Source: Mytilisepta virgata (Eukaryota; Mollusca; Bivalvia; Mytilida; Mytilidae). Taken from it: a DNA stretch of 64,000 nucleotides. The position numbers and the translations under genes were made by a program. Below are positions 24,580 to 39,500 of the stretch, piece after piece. The first letter of the stretch is position 1, and each line of letters starts with the position of its first letter. A model generated the notes under the pieces. That model ran no database searches. It saw nothing but the letters and a program-made list of their open reading frames with translations, and was not told the DNA's origin. The stretch covers positions 35,914,150 through 35,978,149 of the forward strand of contig CM051514.1 in assembly GCA_028015205.1 (NCBI GenBank), in the 5' to 3' direction.

Positions 24580-27500
24580 GTAGGTACATATTTATTTATA
24601 TTTTTTTTAAACTTATTTAACAAATGTAAATGACGTCAGATACAGCAATCTACATCTGTTGACTTTAGCAATGAACAAGCATTATGAAAGTATTTGTCCC
24701 CTACTGGCTTGAGCTATGAGAAAAAACGCAAAATCTCCTTAAGTATATGAATCGGACGAAGACGTATGGAGAGAGTGACTTCTAAAAATCCTCAAACTAT
24801 GTTTGCAAGGGGTACACAATAATTATCCAATCAGCTTGCTCTGTAGCTTATCATAATAAGCTAATATGCCAATATGGTCAATCGGTAAAAGGGTTTGAAA
24901 AAAAAGTCTGGAAAACTATTTTTTGACAATAACTCCTATTTCCAAGGGCAATAACTCTCAAAATAATAATCCGATCAGTGCTAGTTTTATTTAACTTCTT
25001 AAAGATTCAATGCCAAAACTGAGGTTCAATCAGCAAAAAAATCGGAAAAACGGAACGAAATTCGAACTTGATCTGTAACTTGTCATAGTAAAACTATATA
25101 TCAAATATGAAATCAATATTTTCAAGCATGACGAAAAAGTGCGACAAACTGTTTATTTGCGTGAAGTCCAAGGACCTTAACTCTGCAAAAACAAAAATTA
25201 TCAGACCGGAATAAAATTCAAATTTTGATCTGTAACTGGTCATGATAAAACTATATACCAAATATCAAGTCAATATCTTCAAGCATAGCTGAAAAAAATT
25301 GCGGAAAACTGATTTGCAGGATGGACGGACAGACGGACTGAGTGTAAAACTAAAGTCCCTTTTGGCTTCGCCGGTAGGGGACTTATAAGGACATACGTTA
25401 AGATCATGGCTCGTCTAAACTTTTAATCGTCCTCCAAACATGTTATGTACAAGCTGTATACACTCTGTAACTTACTATAAATATTGGAAAAATAAATTAT
25501 TATACCAACACTTAGTTTTCAAGTACTCATTCTCAACTAAACTAAAATTCAGTAAGTAGAATTATTCTCCTTTATTACCTGGACATATGACACTCAAAAC
25601 CTGAATCTAGTATTATAAAATTGTCAATTTTTGAAACCTAAAAATCATTCTCGTGTATCTGTTCCCCAAAATTGTGAATTATTTTTGGCCTTGAAGAAAA
25701 CTTATGACTCGTAATTCGAAAAATATTTTACGATGTTTCGAAATAGGCACTGTAACTTGCATGCATTGCTTTTTTTCTTAGATTGAAATTTTGGTTAATT
25801 GTTTTGAATTCTGCATTGGGCACTGTGGGGTGATGATGAAAGAGTATTCATTGGAAAAAAAAACTTACATATTAATATAATTGTTAGTTTCAATATCCAA
25901 TTGTATTAGTATACAGTTTATCATTTGTAGGAACGGCTTATCTCAATTGTACACAATATGGCACATGGAACAACATTAATGGTACCATCAGAGGAGATTA
26001 TACGAACTGTCGCTTCTGGGTAATTTCTTTATTATTATTAAACCCCTGCAGCTCTTTATAAATGAGTAAGAATGTTATAGTTAACTTTTCTGGCTTAATA
26101 TTACACAGAACAGAACAGAAGTGTATGGCTAACAGCAATCGTTGACATTATTGTAAGTCCAATAAGGAACTGAATTCTCTTTACGGCTCATTGTCAAGAA
26201 ATAATGAATACGTTTGGAGGAACGAAATTGGTATCCCATAACAGATTTATTTAAAGATGCTCATCAGATAACATCCGTGTTAAGATAGTATTTTTCCGTG
26301 TTTCGCATAGTATATATTACAGACGGTTACAGGTCGTATAAATATATGATAAGGTCAAGTATAGTGACCAATGGCATGATAGTTTCCTTTGGTATGTTTG
26401 GAGTAGTTGGGTAACGCGTCACTTTCTAGCTGTCGTGCAACTTGAGCACAGTAAATTTACTTCGCCTCAGGGTGTACTAGAGTACATCAGGGTGAAAAAA
26501 ATCTCCATATCTACGGATATGAACGTAGATATTGTATAATATTCCGGCGCCCATCGAGCATGGCGGCAGTTGGCAAACAATATTTGCGTTGTATTTATAT
26601 ATTATGGCATGAGTGAGGATTCAATACGTCGTAAAATTTATAGACAGCAGGGTATAATTCAAATAATACATTAATTGCAATAAATGAGGTACCACGTTCT
26701 ATGTAAATACTGAAAATACTAGTCAGTTGTGTAATCTTGGTAAATTCCTATTAGAGCAGTTAAATTAAGAAATTATGTCTTGTAGTACTATATGATTAGA
26801 TACCGTACCGTATATTTTCTATATAAATATAACTTTCATGTTTTTGGCTTCCATATAATGACATTGTTATAGATAATATATATGTTCGCCACTTCTGTCT
26901 ATATAGTATGCACCTGTGTGGTATGAGCATTTTGTTAGTAAAGAATTGAAATAGTGCCTACATTTTTTGCCATTTTAATAACGTACACATTTAAAGAGTG
27001 AAGGTAAACCATTATACACAAGTCAAATAGCATCATCTTCAAATATATAGATTTTCTTTTCATTTTCACACAATACGAAAACCATTAGAACTTTTTACTT
27101 TCATATATTATGACCAGGATCCAGGAACGACATCGAATGATCATCTTCCAGTGTACGTGTTTATAACAGGAAATGTGGTCTCCATTGTTTTACTTTCTGT
27201 GGCACTTGCAATATTTTTTTCATTCAGGTAAATTTACAGTTAGTCAATTTATTAAACGTTGTTTGTTAAAAATAACATAATAAAAATATAAATCCTATAC
27301 CTCCATATGCTGTTAGCACTTTTTTGTTAAAATCAAAACAGTTAAAATTAAACAAGAGAGAATTAGTAGTTTATATCTAAAGTGTGTGAAGCGGGGGCCC
27401 TTTTGTACAATTAATGGCCGGTTTCATGCATCACTTGTACAAATTTTTATTAATTTATTAAGTGACATTCGGGTAATTTTGATAATTAAACCTCTGTAAA

Positions 27501-30500
27501 TGCTGTAGCAAATGTATTTTTCTTTCCCGTTACAGACAACTCAAATGTGGAAGGATTTTCATTCATAAAAATTTATTTCTGTCGTATATATTAACTGGAT
27601 TAACATGGATAATGTACAATACCCTAGTCGTTCTAAATAGTGATGCATTAGAGCACAATTATGTAAGTATTGTATAAAAATAGATAGATATATAATGACA
27701 ACTGAACAAAATTTGGAGGTTCAAAATGAAAATGGTAATTTATTAAATTTTTCATGTAAAACTTTGTTTATGCTATACAAATAAAGGCTTGCATTAACAA
27801 AAAACAACTTTATACCAAATATTCTGATATATTGTAAATAAAATGTGGAAAAAATACAGAGTTTTGCATGAAAAGTTTATGATACAAAGACGTAATTTTT
27901 TTCAATAAATTAGTCTTCGTATATGTATTGTAAAGATAGAAATTGTGGTTATCAAATTCCATATCTCATTTTTTTTTGTAAATATTAAAATTTAATTGTT
28001 AAATAAAATAATTATACTTGCTTATGTCCTTTTAGTGATAAAACCTTTTTGTCTTAAATGTTAAATGCTGGAATGGAATTCTTCAAAACACTTCAAATAT
28101 TGATACGATAAGTCAAAATTTCATGGTTCTTGTATTTTCCTATTATCAACACTGGTACTCTCTCGATGCAAATGTCCTTACGAGTATTTATCCTTATTTG
28201 ATCCTATTTTTAAACTGTTTAACTTAATTTTCTTAAGAAATTGAAATCAAGATATCGAATCTCCAAGTCATATCTTTGGCTTCCTTCCATGTTTGATCGG
28301 CTTCATTGAGTATCATTGTATTTTGTATTCACTGAAGTACTTTAAATGTCGACAAATGAATACCGAAACAAAAAAAGAAGGGAAATTCAATGAGACCAAG
28401 ATGCAAACAGAAGGTGAATTCAGAAATACCACGGACAATAAATACTACAGTTATATAATCAACAGAATAACAATTGCAAACAAGAGACTATTAAAACAAA
28501 ACAATACAAAACTGTAAATGCAAACCCCAACAAAATGTCGAAACTAAGAGCAGGTGCTTCGGAAGGATAGGTAAACATTATTTAAAAAATTTGAAATAGA
28601 ATTTAGGTCGTAAATGTACACACCAACAAAATTTCGAAACAGAGAGCAGGTGCTTCGGAAGGATAAGTAAAAATTATTTAAAACAAAATGGAATAGAATT
28701 TAGGTTGTTAATGCACACCCCAACAAAATTTCGAAACTGAGGACAGGTGCTTCGGAAGGATAAGTAAACATTATTTAAAAAATTTGGAATAGAATTTAGG
28801 TCTTAAATGCAAACCCCAACAAAATGTCGAAACTGAGAACAGATGCTTCAAAAGGATAAGTAAACATCATTTAAAACATTTGGAATAGAATTGTGGTAGC
28901 ATAATCATCATACAATAAAGCAAGATTAATAGATGGTTTACTGCTAATGTTTAAAATTATTTTAGAATAAACAATATTTTGATGTTGTTTTTGGTTGCCA
29001 CAAATTATTCCCGTTTCTGCCATAACTTTCTGACAAACAATTAACTCCGAATACTTAGATCCATGTATGTGACCATCTTGGATTTGCTATGATGTGCAAT
29101 GTTTTTTTCTTGATACAGAAGGTCCAACTAACTTTTGTAAGACAAAGAACAGGAAAAAAGAGCTAAATGTCTTTGTTTGGACGTTTACAAGTGCATGTGC
29201 AGATTTTTTATTAAGAATTTAGCCGTCATGTCCTTTATTACTGATATTTTTTTCTCACTTACATATGTGGAAAGACTTGATGACATTAACTGGTATTACT
29301 ATTTATTGATTTATGATGTCTTTTTTCCGTATGGAATTTCATATATTCCGGACATGAAAAAGGCATTTGGTTTTTAGTTTCGCCATTATTCTTTTACGGC
29401 AGCAGCTGACCTGTTAATCATCAGTACTAAGAGAACGGATGTTTTCTACATTATGTCTGATGATCCGGTTCGTCATGTTCGTCTGTGGGCAAATTGAAAA
29501 ATCACATTTAGAATATATATTTTACTGCTTATGGCCAATTTGTCTCTTAACTTAAGTGCAAACTGGAATACGAAAAAAATGCTTTGTAATACAAATATAA
29601 GAAATGGAAAAAGGAACATGATTCTTATTACTGTTTATCATGCCGTTGGCATACGTTTCTGTTTGGACGAAAAATGATCAAAGTATACAGAATTGATCTG
29701 GATTTTTGATTAACAGGATATAGATATGTTATAAAATATATAAACCCTTCAAAGTGATCTTTAAACAAAAAATGTTTTTTGGAGTAATTTATCATTTTTG
29801 CTATACAATTCAATAACGGATTTACCTAACATTTTATATCTATACACGTACATGGACTATACACAAACCTATAATACTTTAGCTACTACATGTATATGAA
29901 AGGTAACTCTCAAGAACAAAGGTAGCAATAAAAGCATCATCTAGTTGCATTATCAATAGCTCTAGTACAGCATGTGTTACTCTCTCATGAACATTAAAGT
30001 TGGTACTTTATCTCATATATATTATATCGTTTGTACAAGCATTGTATTTTACTGATATTCTTATCTATATTGTTAGGTTTGGTGTCAGATCTTACATGTG
30101 CTGGCTCATTATTCTATGGTGTGTAATTTTGCCTGGATGTTTTGTGAAGGACTCTATCTCCATACAATATTACGGCGAGCATACCAGGGAGAAAAGGTCT
30201 TAATTATTGTTTGTGTAGTAATAGGATGGGGTAAGTGAATTTAGTAACAGTAATAAATATATATCTTTATTTTTTTTTAAGTAAATAGCTTCCAAATATC
30301 CAAACATATAAGAAACAAGTTTCAGATAGGATTTTACACCCCCATCATATCCATGTAATATTAACATTCCTTGTATTTTGACAAACTCATCATGTAATAG
30401 AGGAAGGAATAAGTGAAATCGGTAAAACTTGTATATACATTTATCTTTCTTTACATTGAACTTAAAAAAAGAAATATCAAAGTATCCATTAAAAATTCAA

Positions 30501-33500
30501 ACTATATGCGAACAAACAAGTAACAGGTAAGGTTTCACCCCACCATATAATATAATTGGTGAGGCATTTTTGAAAATTATTTTGACAGAATTACTCTTGA
30601 TTGAAATTTCATCGGTGCGTGTGCACGCAAAACATTTGATATTTGATTTCAATTTCTTTCCTTTTAGTCTAAAAATTATTTTCTATTGAAACAATTTTAT
30701 ACTTGAGATGGAGGCGAAAAAAAAAACTTCAGCTTACATATTTTCAAACTGGAAGAAAAATTACAGTGTACTTCCAATAAATTTGTTTTCTTAAATAAAA
30801 TTATTATAATTTCTGATTTGTGGTAAAATGTGGGAACGAAGGCAAAACAGAAGTGATGTTTCGATACGATATGTGATAAGCACCAATCAAGGTTTATGAG
30901 TCAAATCTTATTGTCTGGTTTAGATTGGTGTCGAAGTAACAATTCTCGAAAGAGAAATTTATAGGCTTTACGTCAACGTATTTGTCATTAGTTTTTTCCC
31001 CGCATATTGGTGACACTCATTATCCTTAACGATGAAAAACAATCTGTTAGCACTGAAAACACTCGAAGATCAAAATGCACAAAACATGTTGTCTTAGTTT
31101 ACGTTATAATTCAGAATAAATGTATCTTTAAACGAAAAAATCTTAATGCTACTTATCTTTTGGGTTGTTTGTAAAAGAATTTGTGAAAAAAAATAAACTA
31201 CCGGTATTACAAATGTACAAAATAGCATTTCGACCATGAGCAGTACTGAACATTATGTTTTTGGAATGTGTACATGTGCATTTGGCGCTTCGATAAAAGG
31301 AAAGGTCAACAATGACATACCTATCAACAAACACCACTCCGCAGACAGAACCCAAGACAAAAATACGCAAACAGCACACCACACAAATCCAACAGAGAGT
31401 CAGATAGTTACAAACACTGGACACTGGTGGGGTTAAAGTGGTTTTATGGATACTGTTATACACATTTAACACCAAAATATCTAAATATACGCCCGCTGTT
31501 TAAATCCATGGCCATCCTACTTTATGGTAGTTTGACAGCCATGCTGTATTAGCTTTTAAGACGTGTTAATACCAGGGTACAGTTTCACTCAGCCATAACT
31601 CTTAACATCTTTAGTGAAATAGTACCCTGGAGAGTAACTGGAATTTGGATGCCTATAATACCAGTGCATCCCAATAAATGTCAATTTAGAGCTGATGGTT
31701 AGATTTTACTGATTGATTCACTTATAAAACTATTTTGATATTGATCTTGTTTATTATTATTTTGTCTTGATTTTATGCATCACCATATTTCCTAACAAAA
31801 TCAAGGTAATGAGATCAAATCCAGACATTTTGTCTTGCTGTCAATCAAGACAAATTTAGATCAGTTTAGCAAAGATAAATTTAAACACTGTAAAATTCAT
31901 TCTTAACGGTCTTGATCTGGTCAGCAAGAAAATATATCTTGTTTTAATCTCTTCTCTTGATTTTTTAAATCTTAGAAGTTGTAAAAAAAACAAGACAAGA
32001 CAGTCAAGATTATACAAAAAAAAGATATGGCATTTTAAGATCAAAAGTGTGGTACTTGCGATTTCTAAATTATTGTTGAGTCGGAACCAACCAAGAAAAG
32101 TGAAAAAAAAAATTCAATTTTGCAGTATTTCCAGTGTATCCAACCGTAATATATGCAGTACTCAGGGCAATATCATCTGAAGATAACACAGTGTAAGTCT
32201 GTTATTTATACATTTTCATTTTAATTCTTCGACTGGCTATGCTACGTTAAATTTCTGATGTATTACATGAAGTTCCTAGCTGACAATGTGTTGCTGCTTC
32301 CAAAAGTAACAAACATTAAATCATTACTACAAGTATATTAAAATGGAATTTACATGTATCTATTACAGTCGACTCTCGTTATCTCGAAGTCGTTCGGACC
32401 GCAAAAATTTGTTCGAGATAGACGAAATTCGACTTAACAGGAGCTGCTCAAGTGTATTGTATAACATTTGGGACTACAGGCGAAATTTGACTCATCCGGA
32501 AATTCGACTTAAGTGTGTTCGAAATAACGAGAGTTAAAATCCTTCTATCACAAGAAAGACTATTTTCAAAATGCTTTAAGGGTAAACAATTAAAAGAAAA
32601 TTAACTGTGAAAATGACTGAACACATCTTGCACAATAAAACATATGTTCAAAGTTTTGAATTGTCTAATTCAATGAAAAAAAACATTGTGTATGAAAACC
32701 TTTAAGTATTTTTTTTTTCAATAGTTCAAGTTTGTGAAAATCGTAGGAAAAAATGACAATTTATGTTGAATGTCGATCTAAACTGTTTACTAAAAATACT
32801 AGGTGAAACCAAATAAAGCCCATGAGTTAATTTTGATTGGATAATTTGTAGACAGCTGATACCTAATCAGTGAAACAATTAGTCATAATACCTTTGAAAC
32901 TCCAGTCTTATCTTTTGAAGGTTTTCAATTATTGAATATGTAGGCATTAATTGGAAAAGCTATGACTTAAGCGCGTTTCTTACTTGATTAATTTTAACCA
33001 TGAGATAAGAAGTTTTCATCTTCAGAACATAGAGATGAATTATAAGGATATTTCCGTAAGAAGGAAGATTCAAAATCTATAAGCAAAGAAGGATTGTTTA
33101 AAGAACTAATTAAAAACTGATTTTTTCTCAGATAGTTGTGCTATTTTTATTTTACATATCCTGACATTTTTTATATTTGCTGACAACAAATTGAAATAAT
33201 TTCATTCAAATATAGCTCAAATGATAATATCTCTGAAGAGGAAATAATTGTTTCAAGGAAAGTCACTGATTTTTGTGTTAATCCTTATTAAAGTTTTATA
33301 GACGTCATCATGACTTGGTTGACAGGTATGAAAAAACCCTTTCCCAAATGAAAATGGACCTGTTCAATTGATTTTATCCCTTCCGCAAACCGGATTTGAC
33401 ATGGGCAGCACCGCGGATGTCATGTAGGAAGCAGAGAGTGCTTACTCTTCCGGAGCACCCGAGTCTACCCCAGGTTTTTTGGTGGGGTCCATGTTGTTCA

Positions 33501-36500
33501 TATGTTTTTAGTTTTCAATTGTAATGCATGTATTGTTTTGGTCGTTGTTCTCCGGAGTTTGTTAGTTGTTTCAATTTTTCCCTCCTTCGAATATCCCTTT
33601 GGTATTACTTGACTTTACTTTGTAAAAATTTCATTTTTATCTCCTTATTTACAATACATAATATGGTGATATTTATTGTTGCTTCTCGCTTTAATAACGA
33701 TATATAAAATCGGCAAAAGAATACAGAGGCGACAAAACAGTGGGAAAAGTCCACAATATTCGAAGTCCAAGGAACCGAGAAAGTCAGGAGACTGAAACAC
33801 AACAAACAAACTCATCAGGATACGTATATAACTAAAAGAATAAAAAACTTATAATAAACTAATCAAAACTAAAATAAGACAGCAACGAAACTAATTAAAA
33901 TTAAAGAAAACGGTACGCAACTGAAAAACTGTGTAACCTTAAAATTTTGTAAATTGGTTATATACATCCTTGTTAATCTTTGAAAAAATATATGTTACGA
34001 GATCATTTAGACCTACGCTATGACTGATTTGATTGATTTGTTGTTTCCATAACGTTAAGTATAACAAAAGCATTGCATATTATAATTATGAAGTACGAGA
34101 ATAGATTGTAAAAATAAATCTGGTTCACGAAAAAGGGTTGATCTGGTGTAAGATCGAGTAATTTAGATTACTACTGGTATAAGAATGCAGTTTGTGTACA
34201 CTCAGTAATTAATCTTGCAACAGGCCACCTAAGATCTACCCTGAATTTTTTACAATGAGTCTTTATTTTGGAGCTCTCTCAAAACGGACACCAGATTTCA
34301 AACGGGCCCGATTGTGTATTGTACATCCCGCCCCATCCAAAAACCCTTGGACAGTAACTTAACTTCTAGACCAGAAAGGTCAAGAAAGTTCTAGATAGCC
34401 CACTAAGGGAAAAGTAGTGTATTTCTGTACTGTTTATATGGTAGCAAGCTATAGACAACGACGATTTCTTTGTTCTTATCAGAAGGCATATTTTATTTAA
34501 CACACAGTCGTTGAATTATAGCATCGTTTGTTAAAAAAAGTTACAATTAATTAACCTCTTAAATTTGCTAAATCAAAAGGTCTATATCGTGCTATCTATG
34601 CATATTTGCTGGACTAGTATACATTATTGTTTAGGGGCCAGCTGAAGCCCTATTCCGGGTGCGGGATTTTCTCGCTGCGTTGAAGACCCATTGGTAGCCT
34701 TGAGATGTTTTCTGCTTTTTGGTTGGGTTGTTTTCCCTTTGACACATTCCCTGTTTCCATTCTCTATTCTACATGGATTTAACGATTTTGTGTTTTGGAT
34801 TGTTTCAGATGCTGGATGAATGAAAGTAGTTTACAGTGGATAATGTACGGACCTATTGTTATATCATTGGGTGTAAGTAATTTTTTCATGTGACTGCATG
34901 CAAAAATTAATGAAGTAAAATAATGATAAATAATTAATTTCTCATACTGTAAATTCTTAAATTAATGTTTTGTTTTTATTGATGCGACAAATGTAAGAAA
35001 ATGAAAATCGGAATTAATTAAAACTAGGATTTCAAGGTTTGCTAGTTGTTGTCTATAGTAATTAGTACTTCAAATACAATCTAATATCGTAACAATAATT
35101 ACTTACGGTCACAATATAATTTTGCAGTACGCATTGATTAAGATCACACTACTATTTTGCAATACTAATTATTTAAGACCACATAACAACTTCGCAATAC
35201 CAATTACTTAAGATCACATAACCACTTCGCAATACCAATTAATTAATAGTGAATGACAACTTTACAATACCAATCAATTAAGATCACATAACAACTTCGC
35301 AATACCAATTAAGTAAGATCACATAACCACTTCGCAATACCGATTAAGTAAGATCACATAACAACTTCGCAATAACAATTAATTAATAGTGAATAACAAC
35401 TTTGCAATACCAATCAATTAAGATCACATAACAAGTTCGCAATAACAATTAAGTAAGATCACATAACCACTTTGCAATAACAATTAAGTAAGATCACATA
35501 ACCACTTCGCAATACCGATTAATTAATAGTGAATGACAACTTTGCATTACCAATCAATTAAGATCACATAACAACTTCGCAATACCAATTAAGTAAGATC
35601 CCATAACAACTTTGCAATACCAATCAATTAAGATCACACATATAACTTCGCAATAGCAATTAATTAAGATCAGATAACAACTTTGCAATACCAATTAATT
35701 AAGATCACATTCTTCTTTTCCAATACTGTTCGTCATATAAAATTGTCAATGATAAATAGTCACAAAAGTTTTTAAATCCACAGTAATATAAAGTACTTCA
35801 AGAAAATCAAAAGTACTTTTATGTATTAGAAAAGCAACACGACATATCTTAGTATCTAAAACGAAACTTTATGCAAGAAAATAACGGTATAAAATTACTA
35901 GATATCTAGTGCCATGTGCGCAGTCTGAAAATCATCTCTCCACTACAGATTTTGTTACCAAACATTATAAATTTGTAAATTTTGTTAAAAATAATAGCAA
36001 GTAGACGTGAAGATTGTTTTTACTACTAGAAATACATAATTGTTTTTCTCAGTGTGAAAAAGTAATGCCAATTACTGTATTGATATGCAATAATGCTGAC
36101 GGTAGTATTTCCATAACACATCAAAATAAACTCTAACGCTATATATAAAAATACCGATAGTTTATAAAAGTAGCATTGATATGAAGTTCGTTTTCTAAAA
36201 TCGTGAAATTTTATGATACTTTGCTGGTGGATATTTTTTTATAAAGCTGATACACTGATAAATGGATTTCTATATATGTCATTCTGTCTGATCTAATAAC
36301 GTTGACAACAAAGAGTTTATTAACGATGTATAGAATACATTTCCTTGTTAGAAGTCTCAATTATTTTTATATAAACGTATAACATTGTCTACCAGTGCAA
36401 CGAAGACCTGGATTAATACAAAAGGTTTCGATTATATACATAGTATAATCTTTTGAAGCACAAAAAGTCTTTATAGCAAGTTAAGGAATTACATATGATT

Positions 36501-39500
36501 TTATCCAAAGTTGATAAGTTAACGATATTGTAGTTGTTAGTAGGTATTCTAAGCATCTTCAACGGGCTACAATAATCCACTTCAGTTTTAAGATCATTGA
36601 TAAACAACAAAATGGACACCAGGAAAAGTCAATAATGACATACCAATCAATCAAAGCAGACCTACTGACAGAGCTCCGGACCAAAAATAACATACAACAG
36701 TACAAAACACAAATATGATCACAACAGAGTCAAATATACGTCTTAATTTTATTTACTATTATTAACGTACTAAAGAGATGAAAACCTAACATCCACTCTT
36801 TGTATCATTTGAAAAGTTCCAAAATTGCATTATTGAATGATTGACTAAATTTAGTGTTCGTGGGAAATAACATATATAGTAATTTCCGTTTATCCACTTG
36901 TACATTTTAATCAGTTTTGAAATTACTTAACAAGGTTTAACTATATTTGGCACCACACGCGAAAGTAGTTTTAAACAAGACCCAAGTGAATATTTTCTTA
37001 AAGAGTTTGCAGAAATCACGGAACAAATAGGCATCATGGAATCAATGATTATTTGCTTGTTATTTTTCAATAATATATCCAATGATCCCATCGCATAACA
37101 CAATGACTGCCACAACCAAAGTTATTCTAATATAGAATTTACTATTTGTTTGTCTTCCCACACTTTCCTAAATTTTAAGTACGTTGATTTTTTTTAAGGA
37201 AAATCGCTTTTGGTTTCTCTGTTTTAAATCAAATCGTTAAGAAGTAACAAATTTTATATCTCCTCTCTTTCAACCCCTTCTCGCCCTCTGTCCAGCCCTT
37301 GATTAAAGCACGATTTACAGTATATCGCAAAGACACCTTTTGTGAATTATTTCCCAATCATTTATAGCATAACTCAAATGTCAAAATTTCGTCCACTGAC
37401 ATGTATATAGTTTGTTGCACCTTTTTTCTCTACAACAATTAAATTAACATTTTGAAAGTTTTTTATTGTTTCAGTTATGCTATATAATATTATTATATTG
37501 TGTTTATTCCTTTCATAAAATGATGTACAAGTAAAAAAAATGACAATGAAGGTCGTGGGGTGTTGCAGAGAAAAGGGGTATAGGCAGAGGGGATGCAACA
37601 CATTTGCTGGCGATATATCGTCTATGCCTGAAAATAAGTGTGAATGAAAACAGTCCGAGTTGTTCTTAACGGAGCAATCCGAGAAATACATGTAAAAGCT
37701 CAAGAAGCAAAACATAAATAGACACAAATTCCCAAGGACCTAGTTTTCTGAAAATATTTACGAATATTATCGATAGGTTAGAGTCGTTTCAGATTTTAAG
37801 TTTTATGTTGTAGCTGTATTGTTTAATCGACAGAATTGCGTAAATATATATAATCAGCATCAGGGATAACGTCATAAAACTTTAAATGGAAAATAACCCA
37901 GGAATTAATAAATTCATGGAAAGTTCATGACCGAAAAAGTTAGAAATAGAACCTGGTGTCTGACCGGAAATGGAGCCGAATGATGAAACATGGACACATT
38001 TCGGTGATGTGTTCCGTTCGAGTTAAATCATCCATAATTCCATATTAAAGAAACGTATCGACTTACAGGTGTGAAATTCTTAGACAACACATTCATCCTC
38101 AATCAGTCAAATTTTGATTTGAATCGTGTCTATTGCAGTTGTTACGTGATGACGGGCCAAATAAATCGAGCTCTTAATTTTATTAGTATAGAGATTACAT
38201 GCTTATTATTATGTTTGTAGGTGAATATTATATTTTTGATAAATATTGTTCGATTACTGATGACGAAGCTGAAGAATCTCCCCGAGGCTTCTCAAAACAA
38301 GTAAGTTTCCTTTAAATACCCAACTGTTTGTCAAGTAATCGCAATATGTAATAAGTATTCGTGATGTGTATTTTCTTTAAAAAATTATAGATGATTAACT
38401 TTAGAAAACAGAAAAAAAAACAAAAAAAAAAAAAAAAAAAACAAAAAAATAAAAAAAAAAAAAAACAAAAAAAAAAAAAAATAATAACAACAGATAACAA
38501 TGCTATAAATAATTTTAGTATTTCTAAAAACATTCGGATTTGATGCAGATAATTATTATGTAAAAAAACTGTAAAGACTTTTGCTGATTATGTTTAAATT
38601 CACCATTGTTGTATTGAATTTTTTCTGAATAACTGTTCTTTGTTTTCTGTATGTTTCGTATTTATGTGTTGTCTTCACACAAAGATAGAAAAGCAGCTGC
38701 TAGAAGTTATAGCAAGTGTCTATGTTTTAGAGTTTTGCAAAATTTTGATTCCAGAAGCACCAATTGGAGTAACAGTAACGATTTCTTGTGAAAAAATTAA
38801 AGGAATTTCGAACTAATTTAAAATCTTAACCTAAATTTACGAAGAAACAGTCTGTAGTAATTATTTTCAAAATAAATTTGCATTTTGCAGAAGACGTCGG
38901 TGTACGACGTTCTACCTTGTATTAACAAACGTAACTTTTGCATACTTACTATTAGCTAACGACCAGAATTACAGCAATGTTATGGAGTCATAACTATTAA
39001 TTACACCAATTTAAAAAAAATCACAAATTATGCACATTTCGTCGATTTAGGACTCATTTCTTGTTAATATTTTGAAATCCCAAACATATCATAAAATGTA
39101 AAATCTTGAATCTTGAATCAAAAGATACTAATATTAGATATAGAAAATTTATGCTATGCTGTATACGACGCATTTCAAGGAGTTACCTCTCATCAGCAGC
39201 ATTAAAACCGAAACATTTGGAAGACCAAAAACCAAACTTACTTTAAACAAGAAGTACTTCTGACCAAAAATACCGAAATAGGAAGCCAAATTTCAGCTAA
39301 GGAGATCTACCATATGCAATACAAGGAATGAACACTTAGTATTTCTATTATTTTTTAATTTTGCTAAATATTGGTAATTTCTGTAACAAATCAAAATCTT
39401 GAATATCTTAATTAATTTTGCAGAAAAGCAGCACGAGCCACGTTGGTATTGATTCCATTATTGGGTTTTCAGTATCTACTTTTGCCAATGCGACCTACAC

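Noticed and set aside
31149..31475. 108-residue minus-strand ORF
   Set aside because: Lies across dispersed repeat D1; no domain.
37374..37727. 117-residue minus-strand ORF inside a GPCR intron
   Set aside because: Low-complexity, AT-biased, no domain or splice context.
38312..38533. Phe-rich 73-residue minus-strand ORF
   Set aside because: Produced by the A-rich simple repeat.
38687..38790. 'gaaaagcagctgctagaag' resembling the start of GPCR exon i (KKAARAT)
   Set aside because: Similarity stops after a few codons and no helix 6 follows; not an alternative exon.
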